A DNA stretch of 64,000 bases from Alectoria sarmentosa (Eukaryota; Ascomycota; Lecanoromycetes; Lecanorales; Parmeliaceae): the NCBI GenBank assembly GCA_009733775.1, contig WOGZ01000019.1, positions 177,861 through 241,860 on the forward strand. The letters run 5' to 3'. The translations under genes were made by a program, and so were the position numbers. The notes below the pieces were generated by a model. That model was not told where the DNA came from. It did no database searches and saw only the letters and a list, made by a program, of their open reading frames with translations. Below, piece after piece: positions 23,464 through 34,752 of this stretch (within the stretch, counting starts at the first letter, position 1; each line of letters opens with the position of its first letter).

Positions 23464-25640
23464 CTACATGGTGGAAGCTTTGGACCATTTGCCACGAGCG
23501 CGTATCCGAAAACCGTAGAAATAGAAACTACGAATATCGACTATCAGTGGCGGTAAGAGTAGTCAGGAAGGTAAATGAACTCACATGAATGGGATTGGGA
23601 TCATAACAACAGAGACGAGCGCAATTAGAGTCGATGCCCAGTCGATGCCCAAATTGTGGAACACTACACAACCGCAAAGAGCGATTAGCTCCAGTCCACA
23701 CAAACGACAGATTCGGTAGTTGAATAACATTGAGAAACTTGAAGCATACTTGGGGGAGCAAAGAGCGGAAAGACACCCGCGAATATGCTCCTGACAGCAG
23801 TCACTGCTGCTACCGCGCTCGCGGCGTAAAGCTGAAAGGTGTCAATGATGTAATTGAGCGAGGCTTGGAATATCATTAAGAAGCCAGCCCCAAGCATTAT
23901 AGCACCGATGCATGGCCTGGAAAAACATTCAGTATCTCACAGAGTGCTTATTACTTAGCTCCGCGGGACGACGTACCCAATCCAATGTACATGCTTGCTT
24001 GAAGTCCATCCGAATACGAACAGACCACCAGCAAATAGAATCCCTCCTACCATCATAGGAGGTAATCGAGCTTCTGGTACTGGACGCATGTTGTTCTCTT
24101 CGAGCTTTCTGATGTAGAACTTCGAGTTATAGACGTTGGCGCCTGCACCGAGGACTGTGCCGATGAGGGTGGCTATGAAAGGCAGGGAGCCGACGAGTTG
24201 ATTCCAGCCGCGCTCTTCCTCGAATTCAATCGGGAAGGCTGCGAAACAGCTGTTCAGATTGCGGTGTGGTCAGTCAATCAAAGATGAGCGATGAAGCGAG
24301 AGACGAGCTTACAGGTAAAGGATACCGTAAACAAAGGCGGCATAGAGTGCCATGCAGAAGCAGATGGGCGTCGCAATAATTTGAAATGGTCTGATAAGAT
24401 ACTTGCGCGCCAAGGAACTGAAGGTAACATTCCATTCTTCGTGCTTCGCATGAAGCGCCCAATTTCCGGTCTCGTATCTGAGCTCGCGTGCTTTGTAGAC
24501 GAGTAGTACGCTGGGGTACGTTTCATCGAGTACAAATATATCGAGGAGGAGGATTGCAATCATCATCATTCCCGTTATCTGAAAAGACAGTTCAGCGCCA
24601 TTACCGGGGAAGAGTTTCCCTGGATCTTGTCAAAACGAACGTATTCTGTCCATCTCCAACTAACACCAGATACCAACATGGCACCAGCAACGATTGGAGC
24701 TAATAGCGGTCCTCCTGCGACCGCCATAGAGTAACCTGCCAAGGCGGCTGCTCGTTGAGCTGGTGAGTAGATGTCACCAAGGACACCACCTGTGTTCGAT
24801 ACCGGAGCAGAAGCGAAGAAGCCGGTAAAAAAGCGGGTGATCAAAATACTCGATAGGTCCTTTGAGGCCGCGGTAGAAAAAGAGAAACATGCTCCGATGA
24901 AGTAAGGCGGGAAGACGGCGATTCTTCTGCCGTAGATTTCACCTACACGTAGATAAATTAGCCTTACGGTCCCGGTTCTGTACACATCCTACAGGCAATA
25001 GGAGGTCTGAATACTTCAAACTCACTAAGCGGTGCCCAAAGCAGCGGCCCAAGCCCGAATCTGACATTGATTAGGCTATATGTCCGTCAAATGAGTAGAT
25101 GAATGAAATACCCGAAAAGGAACAGGGTGGTTCCGAGGGTTGACACGATGTCAGAAACCTTGTATTCCTTTCCAACTGCGCTGGTATCTGACGAGAATCT
25201 GCGGGTTATTAGCTCGCAAAGAGTCATGTATTGGTTTTATCAATGTACATTGAAGATGCCCAAGAACTGCACATCGTAGTTAGGCCGTACAAAAGCACTG
25301 TAATGAACTTCTTCCTGTTGGGCCAATTCAATGGTCTGTAGGGGTCGTCAGGGCCGTCAAAGTCCACGAGGGCATCGGATTCAGTCTTCTGCGGAGCCAA
25401 GGGGTGTGAAAAGTTGCGCTTCTCGGTGATGGAGGAGGCAAGTCGAGTCAGAGGTGAACGTGGATCCAATACCCGTGTTGGGCGACGAGAGAGACCTTGT
25501 TGCCTCTCTGCATAGGGTGATGCGTCGAATCCTGTTGACTTGTCGGTCTCCACGGGCATCAGGTCGTGTTCATCAAGATGTTGCCCTTGTCCTTGCATTT
25601 GTGACTGGTCGAGGTCCGCAGACTTGACTGGAGACTGCAT
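23464..25640 (-). CDS. MFS transporter, DHA1 polyamine/drug type
   Basis: Nine exons (25640-25249, 25198-25112, 25060-25026, 24942-24641, 24578-24313, 24249-23977, 23916-23750, 23663-23585, 23527-23464) join exactly in frame to 554 residues. A cytosolic N-terminus of about 105 residues precedes DDPYRPLNWPNRKK, the usual lead into helix 1 of the fungal DHA1 group. Further marks are TLGTTLFLFG, GPLLWAPLSEIYGRR (motif A), and VSNTGGVLGDIY followed by LAGYSMAVAGGPLLAP. The end is PFIFYFYGFRIRARGKWSKAS, also standard. Relatives export polyamines, fungicides or toxic metabolites by proton antiport at the plasma membrane; the substrate here is not predictable. Intron 4 has a GTTCGT donor and exon 3 is only 35 nt. 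Confidence 0.9.
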
Positions 25641-27327
25641 TGCAGATGCTTGATTGGGGATTGTGAGAATGAAAACATATATATAAATGTGTGTGTATGT
25701 AGATTCCAAATGACTATTACAAGTGCGGAAGACTTGGAATATATATGGTAGTCCTTCAATTCCTCGCACCCATGTGTATCCGCAAAGCCACGCTAGCCAG
25801 ATTAGTAATCCAGAAATTGTTTATCATGAAGGGCAGGAAGATGCAGAGAGCGAAGATAGGGAACGGCAATAGGCAAGAAATTGAGCGAGCAAGGGAGGAA
25901 GAAAAGAAGAAACCACGGCGACAGCAAGTCTGTCACGGCGTTAAAAGCGAAGCTGCATATCCGAGATCATCGCATATCAGACCACGGAGGTCGGCTTACA
26001 AAGGCTTCAGCAGCGCTAGTGACAGCCCTAGCCCTAGCTTCAATTTCGGAAGGCAGCCCTATAGCATTCATTTCGTTAAACCTGATTTCAGAGACTTATT
26101 ACATTGAGCCTGACAGGGGCAAGGGAAGCACCATAGCTGGAACAAATCCGAGATCTTGGTGAAGAGTCTTGGCATTCGGGGCCGCTTCCTTCCGGGCAGA
26201 CCTCCTTGCTCGTCATGCGTGGGACGGACTTAAGCCGGGGCTTGATCCTTCCGAGGGTTCTTAGCCCTAGCCTGCAGCAAAGAAGCGCTGGTCTGGGGTC
26301 AGAAAATAAGAAATAGCTACAGCATTGTACCAGCGCGATTAGGAATCGAACCTCAATACCACTAGCAAACAGGGTCAACCTTGTGCATCAACTACAGGTT
26401 GCAAATCGTGAGAACGACTACAGAGGACGGTCCAGGGACTGTGATAATACCCCTGGGACGTACAGCAAAGTGTTTCTTCCACCTGCCAATATTTGTGTGA
26501 GGAACGGCCGAAAGCCGACATTATTACTTCATCTATGTATGTTGTACTCACACATCTGCAAATGTAGATCCGCAGGGGCAAATTTGATGCGCGTGGTGTG
26601 GAAATATCGGGCACGTCAAATCACACAGTGTGTTACCTAGGTAGTTTCAACGAATCCAAACTTGACACACAGGCAGCGACGATCTTACTCTTGCATCGAC
26701 TCGAAGTCACCAAATGACTCAGTCAATTTCTTCCACTGTTGCTCTTCTTTCCGGCCATACCGCCTCTGGCTTTATTCAATCTCTGAGCCTGCCTGGCTCC
26801 ATCTCCTAACGGTGAGCGCAAACACTGTGCCGAAGCAGGTTTGGACAGGGAAGGGGGAAGTCGAAATCAACGAGCGGGCAAAGAGATTTTCCTTTTCCTT
26901 TTACCTCTTATTTCTACGAAAAGAGGACATGGAGATGAAGATGAGTCGAGTGACACGGGTTTCTCATTTATCGAGACGGATGTGGCTACAATTCATGCCA
27001 GCACTTCAGCCATCAAGTGTTCCAATGTGGTTGGAGTGGCTTTCAACCTTACAACACTTGCATACTAGCGGGTCCATCGGTCTGACCTTTGCAGTTCTAT
27101 CTACTTAATCTGGCAACGCATATACTCGGCACCTTTCTTTGATCGACAGACACGTGTAAGATGGATCCCCCAAAGCAGCAGACTCAATGGCTTACGTACC
27201 TGTGCATTTTCTTACCGGATCCCACTTCGCCCTTACCCTCCTTCCTTGCCCTACCTTTCTTTCTTTCGTTCTTTTCTTCTTTCCCACACTGGAACGACTT
27301 TCCCAACCCAGCACTACACTATGCGCA

Positions 27328-27354
27328 ACACACACACACACACACACACACACA
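27328..27354. repeat. (CA)n microsatellite
   Basis: About twelve CA units in a row inside a CT/CA-rich tract. Confidence 0.9.
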
Positions 27355-27483
27355 GTCCCTGACCATAGAACCCGGTCACCGAACGCCGTTCGTCCGACTA
27401 TCTTGTACAATACTCTACTCCATTACACTTGCATTGCGTTGCATAGGTACACAGTCAGTCAGCCATACTCGGGCTCGCTCAAT

Positions 27484-27512
27484 CAGTCAGTCAGTCAGTC
27501 GGTCAGTCAGTC
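27484..27512. repeat. (TCAG)n microsatellite
   Basis: About seven TCAG units, one with a G substitution (tcggtcag). Confidence 0.85.
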
Positions 27513-28289
27513 CGGCGCGCGCTGCACTACTGTACTCCCTTTCTCAGCCCTCGGCAAATCCCGCTCTGTGTACTTTAGTCACCCTGACTCATCTGCGCTT
27601 ACTTATATAACAACATATTCGGCCCGTTGAGCGTCGGACCCAAAATCAGGAGGAGCCAGATATAGAGTAATCATGATTGATTATCAATTAATTAAAAAAT
27701 TGAGATTTTGCTTTGTGAGTTTTGCATATGAGCAAAGAGGGAGTAAAATCCACGTTCTTTGAGATGAATAAGAGAGTAAAGGGCACGAAAGCGATGGGTA
27801 TTTCCATGGCACGAGTCTGCGTGACTTGGTAACGCATGTTGCCAACGTGGCCGAAGTGTGTCGTTTTCAAAGCTACTTGGGTTGGCTGCTCCACGAGCCT
27901 CTGCTTCCGTTTTGTTCTTGCTTCTTCTTCTTCTGGTCAATTGGCGCTGCTACTTTGTCATTCATTGCTGTCGCCGTAGCCACAATGAGGGCATTTTCGG
28001 TCTTTCTGTTTGGTGGCACCGTTACATAGCTATGATTGGGAAGGTGGTTGGCACGTAGATATCATCGCAGCAAATGGAAGTTGACGGCAATCCATTATCT
28101 TACACGCAACCATTCTAGACCATTGAAATGGTGACAATCGGTGCTTCGCACCGCTGCCACAACACCACGAGAAACGGCACGAAATCTATGCCAAAACAAA
28201 CTGCAATGGGGTATGTTGATTACTCTCTTGAAACCCGCCTCAATCGTCTCCAAACTCGACCGCCGGACCGGACCCCGAGGAGACAACCC

Positions 28290-29457
28290 TCACACGTAGG
28301 GTTGGACTTGCTTCTCGCTCCACTCCCAGAATTGTTCTCCGACTCCCGTGCCGCCTTCGCTCTTGCTCTTTGTGGAGGCCGCGATGTCCTTCCTCAGCGA
28401 ACCGAATCGGCCCCAGGGTATGACTAAGTGCGCCCCCAGTCAGCATATCGCAGGGCAAAGTGAGCCTTGTACGTACCAAATGCGCCTGTGTCTTTAGGCG
28501 TGACCTTTGGAGACAATCCAGCCCAAAGCTCGGTGTACGCGCCGTGGATAGGGGTCTGCGAGATGAGGTAGAAGATCAAAGATGTGAGGCCAGTCATGTG
28601 GCGTTGAAGCTCCGTTCTCAGAAACCCAGGGTCTAGAGGCTGCGCGAAATACCAATTAGCCTTGGCGAGCCCGCAGACAGACGACGTTTTGCACATACCA
28701 CGCTGACAACGTTGGCCGCTTGATAACGCTTGGCATATTCCGCGCCGTGAAGAATGTTGCCGGCTTTGCTGGCCCCGTATTTGTACCAAATTGACTCGTC
28801 GTGGTTGTAGTCGAGATTCTTCATGTCGACTCCACCCTTTGGCGCGGTAAGTCCTGCAGCTGACGACGACACCCAAACCACTCTGACAGTTCCTGTCGGT
28901 GCAGTCTTGGCAGTTTCAACCAGGAGAGGTGTTACAAGCTTAGTGAAGAGGAAAGGGCCGACGCAGTTGGTTCCAAGCTGGGCCTCGTAATTCTGTTTCG
29001 TTTTCGTGCCTTGCGGGGGTACCATGACGCCGGCGTTGTTCCACAGTACATCGAGCTTGGTTTCCATGGAGAGGAACTTCTCGGCAGATTGTTTTACCAG
29101 CGTCAAATCATCGAGGTCGAAATGGAGGAAGATCATCTCCCCTTGGCTTTTTGGATACTTTGTTTTGACCGTCTCTATGGCCTTCGCGGCTTTGTCTTCC
29201 GAGCGAGCCGCGACGTAAACCTTGGCGTTGTGGGCGTAGAGGATCTGGACAAGTTCCAAACCGATGCCGGAAGCGCCGCCAGTCACAAGGAATACCTAGG
29301 GAGTTTGTCAGTATGAACAACTACATGCTGGCGACATGACAGCAGTGGTGATGATGAAACAGCAGGATGGGTCTCGCACCTTGCCTGTCTGGTCTGGAAC
29401 CTCTTTCTCTGTGAATTTCGCAGAGGGCGGAAACATCTGGCTAAGTGAGATACCCAT
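28290..29457 (-). CDS. Short-chain dehydrogenase/reductase
   Basis: Exons 29457-29380, 29295-28699, 28639-28477 and 28423-28290 join in frame to 323 residues. It is a classical-type SDR with a Rossmann fold: TGGASGIG (31-38) binds the cofactor, NNAG is at 112-115, the catalytic Ser lies in WVSSSAAG (about 169-171), and the catalytic pair is Tyr199/Lys203 in YGASK. ARSEDK after strand 2, with a basic residue, suggests NADP(H). The C-terminal extension (FVIPWGRFGSLRKDI, then FWEWSEKQVQPYV) matches the fungal subgroup close to retinol dehydrogenase/WW-domain oxidoreductase-like enzymes. The substrate is unknown. No biosynthetic cluster is visible next to it. Confidence 0.92.
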
Positions 29458-32400
29458 GGTTCAGGTCGTCGAGTGTGTGTTCGTTCTGTCAGGACTATGA
29501 ACTCAATCAATATACCGTGTTACCAAGATTTCTTAGGTGAGAGAAGCGTAACAAGAAAGCTGGTCAAGTAAGGTGAAAGTGATGGTACCGTAGTTATGCC
29601 AAGGCTACGGGAATATTTTGAGTCGGGCAGTCGCGTTCTTATATGTTCCACTCCAACGGGACAAGGTGCAAAGTTGAGCCGAGGTAAGGAGTAAGCGGGG
29701 CAATGTTAGGCCGGAGTAAAGTGTGGTCGCGCTAACCACACACCTAGCTCCGGGATCTTACCCGGTGTCAGCAATTCCGCAGCTAAGTATGGCACGAAAT
29801 CAGCTTTTAATGAAGCTACAGAAGAAGGATATTGTTTAGGCTTATCGTCGACGTCGCCATCGCCTGGATCTTAGATGATGATCAGAGTATCCCTGGCCTA
29901 GGGAAGTCTTGTTCTACCCTATCATTTTTTATGACTGGGTTCGTCAAGATATGTAAGGCTGTGGACTGTGGCGCTGACATGAAGACCCTGGTTGGGGCAC
30001 AGCGCCATATCTATCCTTTAGTTCACCCAGTCCGGGAACTCCTATCTAGATCTGAGGTAAGCCGAGAGATCCGCTAAATTCCTCGTACCAATCGTCAGCA
30101 TCTACCCTCATGCCGCTCAGCTGTTTCCCATTAATCACGGCTGACTCAATCAGAATTGTGTCCTCTCAGGTCGGATTGATGAGTTTCCGACGGCTCTACC
30201 CGCGGGCTTCAGCTTCGGCATCCATGGGTGTGAAACTCGTCATGAAACTTGGGATCCACTTCTGCAGAATGAAGGGAATGAATACACATCGTGCATTGCA
30301 TAGGTCGTGGTAGACCGCGCGTGCCGCCTCGCGGCATCGGTGCAACGTGTTTGTAATCCAGCTTCGAGGCGGCATTTGACTTTGCCAAACAAAGGCGTAA
30401 GAGGTCCGGGCGTTTTGGTGGCGCCTTGACCTGATCGCAAAGCAACGCGAGTGAGTAATCATGGAAATGAAGTCCGACCAAACGGATTATGGAAGATGCA
30501 TGGCACCGCATGAGTCAGGTCATGATATGTACCGGGGGTACCTTAGAGTAGGGAGAGATCGGCACCAAAAAGTCCTGAACGCCAAGACTTTTGCGCCAAG
30601 ACATTGCATAACTTAACGCGCCGCCTGAGGTGCCTCCTTAGATCTGCTGTGGGTGCGGTGGCTTCGGAATGGCGGCTGACCATCGAACCTTGGCTGAACA
30701 TAGGAGTCATTAATGCTCCTGTCTAGGAGTGCGTTTTCTCCGCCAATAAGGCGCTTCTGAGCCAGAATATCTCGGGAAACCATGGCAACGGCGACAGCGA
30801 GATACAGATGGGGCTATTGAGGAATGACTGTACTATGACATAAATATATTGTACTATGGTATTATACTACGGTAACACAATAAATCTTGAGCGGGATGTG
30901 TAGGCCGTGGCGGTCTTGACAAACTATAGCAAGCTGAGTCACGGTGTATTGGGCAACATTTCGCAGCCATACCCTCAATAAAAGTTTCAATCTATGAAAC
31001 TCCAAAAGTCCTAGGGTTCCACGCCACAGGGTCCCCTAGTCCCCTTCCGACACTAAGGTTAGGGCTGCTTCTAGCGCTGTCCAGGACTTCCAGCCAATAT
31101 TGAAAGAAACTCTCTCTTATTAAAGCACCGTTATGTCTTCATAACACAAAATGATAATCAACCAAAGCGCCCGCTGGCGATCGTCATCGCCCAAGCAGGG
31201 TCATGCACCTACACTTGCTGAGCAACATCGTTCGCCATGACACACACAGCCCTTTGGCACCTTTTCAGTAGCTTGCAGGACCTTCAATCTGGAGATTTTG
31301 GGCAGTCGGTTTGTAGTAGGTCTCATTTGGACGTTGGGATGACGGTCAGCCGTCGGGACAGGCCGATGGTTGAGGATGGGACATGGTGGTCGTGCAGTCA
31401 TTCGTAAGCATCTGGTTGGTTGGAGACTGTAGCGCTTGTAAAGATCAAGGTGCATCCATTGGTTGTATATATCTTGGTGGATTGTGGAAGGGTCTTGTAG
31501 CTTAGATTACGTTCCAATGTAATGTAAGGGAAAGCCCAGCACGTGTCCGGTGGCTAGATACCTGCGAGGCGTACAATTCGCCACAGTGGGACGCTGGGTT
31601 AGTGAGTCGCATAGGAGGCCATGGCCCATGGCCCCCCTCCATGGACTTTTTTTTTGGAAAACCGGTCATGGCAGGAGACACGTGTCATCAAGGAGTTCGA
31701 TAAGTATGAATATAGCTGTCCTGCACCTGGCAATGGCTCTTCGTCTGATTGCATCTCTTTCCGAGCCATGGCATTCTTGTCCCGCCCCTCCGCCCGCACC
31801 TGTATACAGCCTCATCTTCACTTCAGGTCTATGCTGCTACATACAAGCATGGGAGTTTTCTTGGCGCTAGGGTACGAAAATAGGGCTGTTCAGGCCTCTG
31901 TTCGCTTGCTAGCCCCGGCGTTGGGACGGTCCCAATCACCATTCACGTCATTTGTATGCCCTCGTCTGTGCGTCTGATGTGTGCATTCGAGTATGTGAGT
32001 ATTAACCACAATGCACCGTTGCTTTTCAGTGTCCTTGGCATCTACATACGGTCTTTTGGCTTGGCTCTCATCACTCCTCCGCGGGCAAAACCACAAGACT
32101 CCCAACCGAATTCCCAATCCCCTATCCTCAAGCCCATCGAGTGAAATGGAATCTCCAACGAACCAACCCTCGTCCCTCCCCTTATCATTGAAACAACAGC
32201 GGCTATATCTTTTTTGGGTCGGACCTGCAGCAACGCTCTCAATACTCTAACCACACAGCCGCGGTCTCATTCGGAAATACGCCCTTCTGCTCCTGACTAC
32301 AGACCTCATCGTAGCAGTAGTGCTGATTCAGGGAAATGTCTGGTGCTCTGTCCAGGCGAATTGCTGCTGCATTTCCGCTGTGTTATCGCCCCGGGGGGGG

Positions 32401-33259
32401 GGGGGGGGGGCCTTTTGGTCCAGCTGGCTGGTGCTAGGATCCATCGAGGGGACTGGGGCGACGTGAGTAAGAATGAACGACGCCTTCATGCGGTGCTTAG
32501 AGGATCAGCCCACCAATCCCCGCAAAGACCGATTGAAAGTAGGACGCTGGCACCTTGCAAGTGGAAGAATCGAATGCAAGACTGCATATCTTGAAAAGCG
32601 CTGACAGACTGACAGGATTGAATGGGAAGATACAAGGCTATCAAATAAATAATCCGGGAAACCAAGGAAATCCTGGCGCAGTCTCTACGGAGCAGCTGGT
32701 TGAACAGATGGGCCGCAGAATTCTTTTGTTTTAGGTCATCGACGATGCTATGGATAACAAATTTTTGCGTCGTATCGATGATTACCTGCATGCTTGTCTA
32801 GGTTGCCAAGGATACAATTTGTTTGGAGGAAGGCAGGCAGGCACATAGACCATACTAGAGTAGTGTTGCAGAGACGCGAGTGAGCATTTAGGCGTTCCCT
32901 AGGGCGTTTGAGGTGTTATCGGAAGGACTATTTATTTTTCATATCTGTAAGTTTGGTCGTAGTGAGACTTCTTCCATAGAGTGAAGTATGTCCCAGAACG
33001 ACCACCTGTGGTGCCCGCGTATTTCTTGCTGGCTAGACACTGCTTTCTTTCTTGCCTGTCAGCTATTCGCTGTATAAGCCAGCAAAGTGCTAGTGGTTCT
33101 AAGTGGGAGTCGTCGGGCATAATACCACCTCGATTCTTGAATCTCTAGTGATGCTACAGGTCTGATTGACACCTCCTAGATTCCATTAACTCTCAAATTA
33201 TCCGTCTGCGAATAAGCATGTGGCATATCATACGTCATGAGAATCATAGTATCCGAATC
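29458..33259. other. Gene-free region of 3.8 kb
   Basis: No gene model holds. Short overlapping frames at 30196-30511 (minus) look partly protein-like but rival frames are equally open. A G18 run is listed separately. Confidence 0.45.
32393..32410. repeat. Poly(G) run, 18 G
   Basis: Eighteen consecutive G residues after a short C run. Length in such runs is error-prone in assemblies. Confidence 0.9.
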
Positions 33260-34752
33260 CTAAGCAGTCGGTGGCTCTTGCATCATCGACTGGTCAACGG
33301 CAATGGTCTTGCGTACAACGCCCTCTTCGAAAGTCCTTGGCCCAGCACCCTCTCCTCGAATCTCAGTCCTCACTGATCCTAATTCACAGTCCCCGAGATG
33401 ACGAGTATCATGAAGCTCGAAATAGCCCTTGTCACGGGCATGACCAGCAGGCACCATTGAGTCTCCAGCCAAAGGAATCCCCGTGTTGGATCTGTGCGAA
33501 AGCCCGATCTTCCTGCTTGAGGCTCCACCCCTGGATTTGAGAACGAGAGAATTCAAGCTGGCCAACCAAGAAGCACCAGGCATCTGGCCTTTGAAGAATG
33601 ACACGAATGCGGGCATCGAACCAACAATTATCGCGACGTAAATTTCACAGGTACTGGCTAAGCGTAAGCTGTCGAATAACAATACAATTACAATAGTGAC
33701 TCACACGCAGATTTCAACGGCAGCTGATATCCAAAGTGTGTCATCGCTGGTGTAGTATTTTAATCGGTACACCAATCCTACGACTGCCGCAGCAATTCCC
33801 CTATAATCCAGTCAGATTTCGAAAACAAGTCTATTTGATATACTCACAAGATAGCCGTCCCAAAGACCGCGAGGATTGACAAACGCCTCTTCAGTGACAT
33901 ATGTAGTCTTAAAACAATCGGGATTGGGAGGAAGAAGATATAGAGATCCAAGACCACTGACAATACGCCTTGTATGACGCCATATATTGTCTCTTTCCTG
34001 CACTTGGTTTCAGATTCCCATGCCATCCCAATGTGGGGCGCGCAAAAATATGTCGCGAGCGGAACACCGATCCAGTAAATTAAGAAAGTCCAAGCTAGTC
34101 CAAACCAAACGCCGTATCTCATACTTTTATCTATGGCGAAGATTCGGAAGTAGAGTAGAAATATTGTACTCTTGGCAAAGAAGAATATAAGGGCTTTTAT
34201 TACAGTCTCAGCGTAGAGTTGCTACTCTTTCTCAGTCAATTGTCTCGTTAGCGGATGAGGATGAACTTTATTACTTTGAGGTAGTCTCCATCTATCATGG
34301 TCACTGCGAAAACATGCCTCGTCATCCTGTTCACTGCGCCAAGGTTAGATCTTTGCCAGGCGCCAACTGCGACAGATTAACTCACTTGAGATTATCACGC
34401 CCGTGGACGTTAAAGCTAATACTGTCGCGGCAATGCAGGAGTCTAAAACCATTAACTGTTTTGATGACCGGGGTGGAAGATGCAAATCTTACAGTCATCG
34501 ATTCTTAGACCTCGTGGGGCGTGGAAGTTCGCATACAGTCTGATGATCACAAAGAAAAGTGCCCATGTCATCATCACTATGTTCACGGCAATGAGTGTTG
34601 GCGCTAAGGTCTGAGCGTCGACGATATTGGGGCTGATGCCTTGGCGTGGTTTGTCAAGAGGGATACCAGACAAGCTCGTCTGGCCATCGATTAGGATTGT
34701 TGCCGCTCACTACGATACCGCATCGCAGACTCACATTTGTTTGAAACGCCAT
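33260..34752 (-). CDS. Fungal rhodopsin-like integral membrane protein (seven-helix)
   Basis: Seven exons (34752-34735, 34679-34493, 34442-34386, 34333-34275, 34221-33848, 33800-33705, 33653-33260) add up exactly to 394 residues. The pattern is that of the large fungal family with a rhodopsin-like domain (PTH11/SAT4-related). It shows a first helix APTLIAVNIVMMTWALFFVIIRLYAN, a basic loop ending LRIDDY, FFFAKSTIFLLYFRIF, a Cys-bearing loop before VIQGVLSVVLDLYIFFLPIPIV, MSLKRRLSILAVFG, and TLWISAAVEICVTCEIYVAII. The roughly 120-residue tail is polar and cytosolic. No CFEM domain is present. Relatives are putative G-protein-coupled sensors; function here is unproven. The first exon is only 18 nt, which is why the N-terminus is the least certain part. 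Confidence 0.88.

Larger units (their letters stand above)
25641..28289. other. Intergenic region with microsatellites
   Basis: About 2.6 kb without a supported gene. 27100-27610 is pyrimidine-rich and carries two simple repeats listed separately. The segment 27826-28058 has open frames on the plus strand but no recognisable product. Confidence 0.45.

Noticed and set aside
26330..26400. Possible minus-strand tRNA: a GGTTCGATTCC-like B box
   Set aside because: No A box at the right distance, the T stem has a mismatch, and no acceptor stem partner could be found.
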